Shown one piece after another: positions 16,080 to 18,567 of a stretch of 18,567 nucleotides of DNA (positions are counted from its first letter, which is position 1; each line of letters begins with the position of its first letter). Position numbers and translations under genes: made by a program. A model generated the notes under the pieces. That model had not been told where the DNA came from. It saw nothing but the letters and a program-made list of their open reading frames with translations, and ran no database searches. Origin of the DNA: an uncultured Flavobacteriales bacterium (GTDB lineage Bacteria > Bacteroidota > Bacteroidia > Flavobacteriales_E > Vicingaceae); the NCBI GenBank assembly GCA_937925525.1, contig CALALS010000063.1:1-18567 (forward strand), given 5' to 3'.

Positions 16080-17330
16080 ATGGAAAATAATTCTAAATGT
16101 TGGATAAATGAAAGCGATAATTCTGATTTTTCAATTTATAACATTCCTTTTGGAATAGTTAAATTTCATGGAGATTATTCAGTAGCATCAAGAATTGGTG
16201 ATTTTGTTATATTAATTGATAAACTGAGCGACTTGGGATACCTTAAAAATATTAGTATTAATTCAGAATGTTATAAATCAAATTATCTAAATTCATTGAT
16301 GAAAAACGGAAAGAATAAGACTTCTGAATTACGAAAAGAAATCATTTCAATTTTCACATCTGACGAGTTAAAAAATAGTGAAGAACACAAAAAAGAAATT
16401 TTAAAAAATATAAATGAAGTTGAAATGCAAATGCCAATAGAAATTGGCGATTATACCGACTTCTACTCAAGCATTGAGCATGCTACCAATGTAGGAACAA
16501 TGTTCAGAGACCCTAATAATGCTTTACTTCCTAACTGGAAATATATTCCTGTTGGTTATCACGGAAGAGCTTCTTCTATCATTTTATCAGGTCAAGAAAT
16601 TCACCGACCTAAAGGACAAATTAAGCCAAACGAAGAAGAACCACCTATATTCTCACCGTGCAGATTATTAGATTTTGAACTTGAAATGGCGTTTATCACA
16701 TTTGACGGAAAACCACTTGGACAAAGCATTTCTACTAATGAAGCAGATGATTATATTTTTGGAATGTGCTTATTTAATGACTGGTCTGCAAGGGATATAC
16801 AAAAATGGGAATATGTACCACTTGGCCCATTCTTAGCAAAAAATTTTGCATCCTCAATGTCTCCATGGATAGTTACCTTAGATGCTTTAGAACCATTTAG
16901 AGTTGAAGGGCCAAAACAAGAACCTGAAGTTTTAGATTATTTAAAATACAATGGAAACAAAAATATAGACATTAATTTAGAAGTTATTATAAAACCAGAA
17001 AAATCTGAAGGGAAAATAGTTTCAAAGTCTAATTACAAATATATGTACTGGAATATGAACCAGCAGTTAGCCCACCATACTGTTAACGGCTGTAATGTAA
17101 GATGTGGTGATGTAATGGCATCGGGAACAATTAGCGGCCCAACACCTGATTCTTATGGCTCAATGCTTGAACTTTCTTGGAAAGGAACCAAACCTATTCC
17201 AATGCCTGATGGTAGCGAACGTAAATTCATTAATGACTTTGACACTGTTATTATGAAAGGTTACTGTGAAAAAGATAATATTAGAGTTGGTTTTGGAGAG
17301 GTTTCAACAAAAGTTTTACCTGCAATATAA
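16080..17330 (+). CDS. fahA: Fumarylacetoacetase
   Basis: Cytosolic hydrolase of the last step of tyrosine/homogentisate breakdown, splitting 4-fumarylacetoacetate into fumarate and acetoacetate. The 416-aa product has the FAH N-terminal SH3-like domain (about 1-118) and the catalytic domain. Every metal and active-site position known from mammalian FAH is found at about +1 numbering: Asp127, Glu200, Glu202 and Asp234 for the metal; His134 as general base; Arg143, Gln241, Tyr245, Lys254 and Glu364 around the substrate. Signature stretches include DFYSSIEHATNVG (127-139), PVGYHGRASS (157-166) and NDWSARDIQ (233-241). Homogentisate dioxygenase and other pathway genes are not in the window. It is divergent from the T9SS gene and its stop lies 2 bases before the Rsh start. 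I found no convincing promoter box for it. Confidence 0.96.
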   Translation: MENNSKCWINESDNSDFSIYNIPFGIVKFHGDYSVASRIGDFVILIDKLSDLGYLKNISINSECYKSNYLNSLMKNGKNKTSELRKEIISIFTSDELKNSEEHKKEILKNINEVEMQMPIEIGDYTDFYSSIEHATNVGTMFRDPNNALLPNWKYIPVGYHGRASSIILSGQEIHRPKGQIKPNEEEPPIFSPCRLLDFELEMAFITFDGKPLGQSISTNEADDYIFGMCLFNDWSARDIQKWEYVPLGPFLAKNFASSMSPWIVTLDALEPFRVEGPKQEPEVLDYLKYNGNKNIDINLEVIIKPEKSEGKIVSKSNYKYMYWNMNQQLAHHTVNGCNVRCGDVMASGTISGPTPDSYGSMLELSWKGTKPIPMPDGSERKFINDFDTVIMKGYCEKDNIRVGFGEVSTKVLPAI

Positions 17331-17332
17331 AT

Positions 17333-18567
17333 ATGAGTGTAGCTGAGGAAATTGAGAAGAGAGAAATTTTAAATGCCTACAAAGGTCTCTTGCGGTCTGT
17401 AAAAACCAGAAGCAAAGAAGATACTAAACTAATCCGAAAAGCATTTGACGTATCACTGGACGCGCATAAAGATATGCGAAGAAAATCGGGTGAGCCTTAT
17501 ATTTTCCATCCTATTGCAGTTGCCAGAATTTGTGCTGAAGAAATCGGCTTAGGAGCCACCTCAGTAATTTGTGCACTACTTCATGATACCGTTGAAGACA
17601 CCTACCTAAAGCTAGAGGACATAGAAGCTATGTTTGGTAAAAAAGTAGCAACAATCATTGATGGACTAACTAAAATATCAGGCGTAATTGATCACACCGA
17701 ATCTATTCAAGCAGAAAATTTTAGAAAAATACTTCTCACGCTTTCAGAAGATATTAGAGTGATTCTAATAAAATTGGCAGATAGGCTTCACAACATGCGT
17801 ACGCTTGTTTCCATGAAAAGAGAAAAACAATTAAAAATTGCCTCCGAGACTCTCTTTTTATACGCTCCTCTTGCCCATAGACTAGGTTTATATAATATTA
17901 AAACAGAATTAGAAGACCTTTCATTAAAATTTCAGGATCCGGAAACCTATGAAGAAATCAGCACCAAACTGAAAAAAACACAAGCTGTTAGAAGTCGATT
18001 TATAAGAACTTTTTCTTCCCCAATTAAAAGAGCTTTAGATGATTTAGGTTTTAATTACGAAATTAAAGGGCGACCAAAATCCACCTTTTCTATTTATAAC
18101 AAAATAAAAACCAAACATGTTCCTTTTGAAGAAATCTATGACTTGTTTGCAATAAGAATTGTGTTAGATGTTGAACCACAAAAAGAAAAAGCAGAATGCT
18201 GGAGGGTTTATTCTGTCGTAACCGACTTCTATCAACCAAATCCAGACAGGCTTAGAGATTGGATTTCAATGCCAAAATCTAATGGTTATGAATCATTGCA
18301 CACAACCGTAATGAGTCCTTCCGGTAAATGGGTAGAAGTGCAAATCCGTTCTAAAAGAATGGATGAGATAGCTGAAAAAGGGCTAGCCGCTCACTGGAAA
18401 TACAAGGAAACTAATAACTATGAAAATAATTTAGAGAACTGGATTACAAAAATTAGAGAAGTACTTGAAAACCCTGACCCAAATGCACTTGAATTTATTG
18501 ATGATTTTAAATTAAATTTATTTGCCGAAGAAATTGTAGTTTTTACTCCAAAAGGAGAAATAAAATC
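17333..18567 (+). CDS. Bifunctional (p)ppGpp synthetase/hydrolase, RelA/SpoT family, 5' part
   Basis: The first 411 residues of a long Rsh protein, cut by the right edge (the family is normally about 730 aa). Cytosolic enzyme that makes and degrades (p)ppGpp in the stringent response. The hydrolase domain is intact: His59, His84-Asp85, Glu88-Asp89 (HDTVEDT) and Asp150/Asn154 (LADRLHNM). The synthetase domain shows GRPKS, DLFAIRIV, SNGYESLHTTV and EVQIRSKRM..GLAAHW. The diagnostic loop reads RLRD (306-309), a basic version of RXKD and not the acidic EXDD of RelA, which supports a bifunctional Rsh. The TGS domain is just beginning at EEIVVFTPKGEI. The ATG at 17333-17335 is 2 bases after the fumarylacetoacetase stop, so the gene is probably transcribed with it. 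It was recognised by direct translation, as it has no stop inside the window. Confidence 0.96.
   Translation, partial: MSVAEEIEKREILNAYKGLLRSVKTRSKEDTKLIRKAFDVSLDAHKDMRRKSGEPYIFHPIAVARICAEEIGLGATSVICALLHDTVEDTYLKLEDIEAMFGKKVATIIDGLTKISGVIDHTESIQAENFRKILLTLSEDIRVILIKLADRLHNMRTLVSMKREKQLKIASETLFLYAPLAHRLGLYNIKTELEDLSLKFQDPETYEEISTKLKKTQAVRSRFIRTFSSPIKRALDDLGFNYEIKGRPKSTFSIYNKIKTKHVPFEEIYDLFAIRIVLDVEPQKEKAECWRVYSVVTDFYQPNPDRLRDWISMPKSNGYESLHTTVMSPSGKWVEVQIRSKRMDEIAEKGLAAHWKYKETNNYENNLENWITKIREVLENPDPNALEFIDDFKLNLFAEEIVVFTPKGEIK

Overview
The window is ordinary-looking, AT-rich chromosomal DNA from a member of the Bacteroidetes (Bacteroidota), most likely a Flavobacteriales-like marine or freshwater lineage. 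The evidence is a protein with a type IX secretion (T9SS) C-terminal sorting domain, a periplasmic two-propeller sensor kinase of the kind typical of this phylum, a TPR/PD40 lipoprotein-like relative of PorE, a DUF4369-type thioredoxin protein, an RLRD-type Rsh synthetase, and promoters of the TTG-N20-TAnnTTTG form. No tRNA, rRNA, insertion sequence, CRISPR array or prophage is visible. No gap between genes exceeds about 160 bases.

Layout, left to right. (1) The 3' end of an unrecognised + strand gene (3-242) meets clpX (- strand, 239-1489) with overlapping stop codons. (2) A secreted TPR/PD40/CnaB-like protein (1536-3137, -) follows an EI24-family membrane protein (3183-3968, -) but has its own promoter. 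(3) purB (4032-5378, +) is divergent from the EI24 gene and meets a 998-aa sensor histidine kinase (5383-8379, -) tail to tail. (4) A rhodanese and a DUF167 protein (8456-8997, +) form a coupled pair whose last stop codon shares a palindrome with the end of a three-gene - strand operon: TlpA-like thioredoxin (10028-11482), SCO1/SenC (9353-10027) and a very lysine-rich exported protein (8992-9366). (5) A 1445-aa T9SS cargo protein (11581-15918, -) is a self-contained unit with its own promoter and terminator. (6) Fumarylacetoacetase (16080-17330, +) is followed after 2 bases by the start of a bifunctional RelA/SpoT gene (17333 to beyond the right edge).

Functionally the region mixes housekeeping (ClpX unfoldase, purine synthesis, stringent response, tyrosine catabolism) with envelope functions (copper/thiol chaperones, surface adhesin-like protein, sensor kinase, PD40 protein). 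The thioredoxin-SCO1-basic protein operon is the only cluster whose members clearly look like one working unit, probably envelope redox or copper delivery to cytochrome oxidase. I see no convincing undescribed multi-gene defence or mobile system. The most interesting items are the uncharacterised lysine-rich protein in the SCO1 operon, the modular T9SS cargo, the receiver-less sensor kinase and the PorE-like protein lacking an OmpA anchor.
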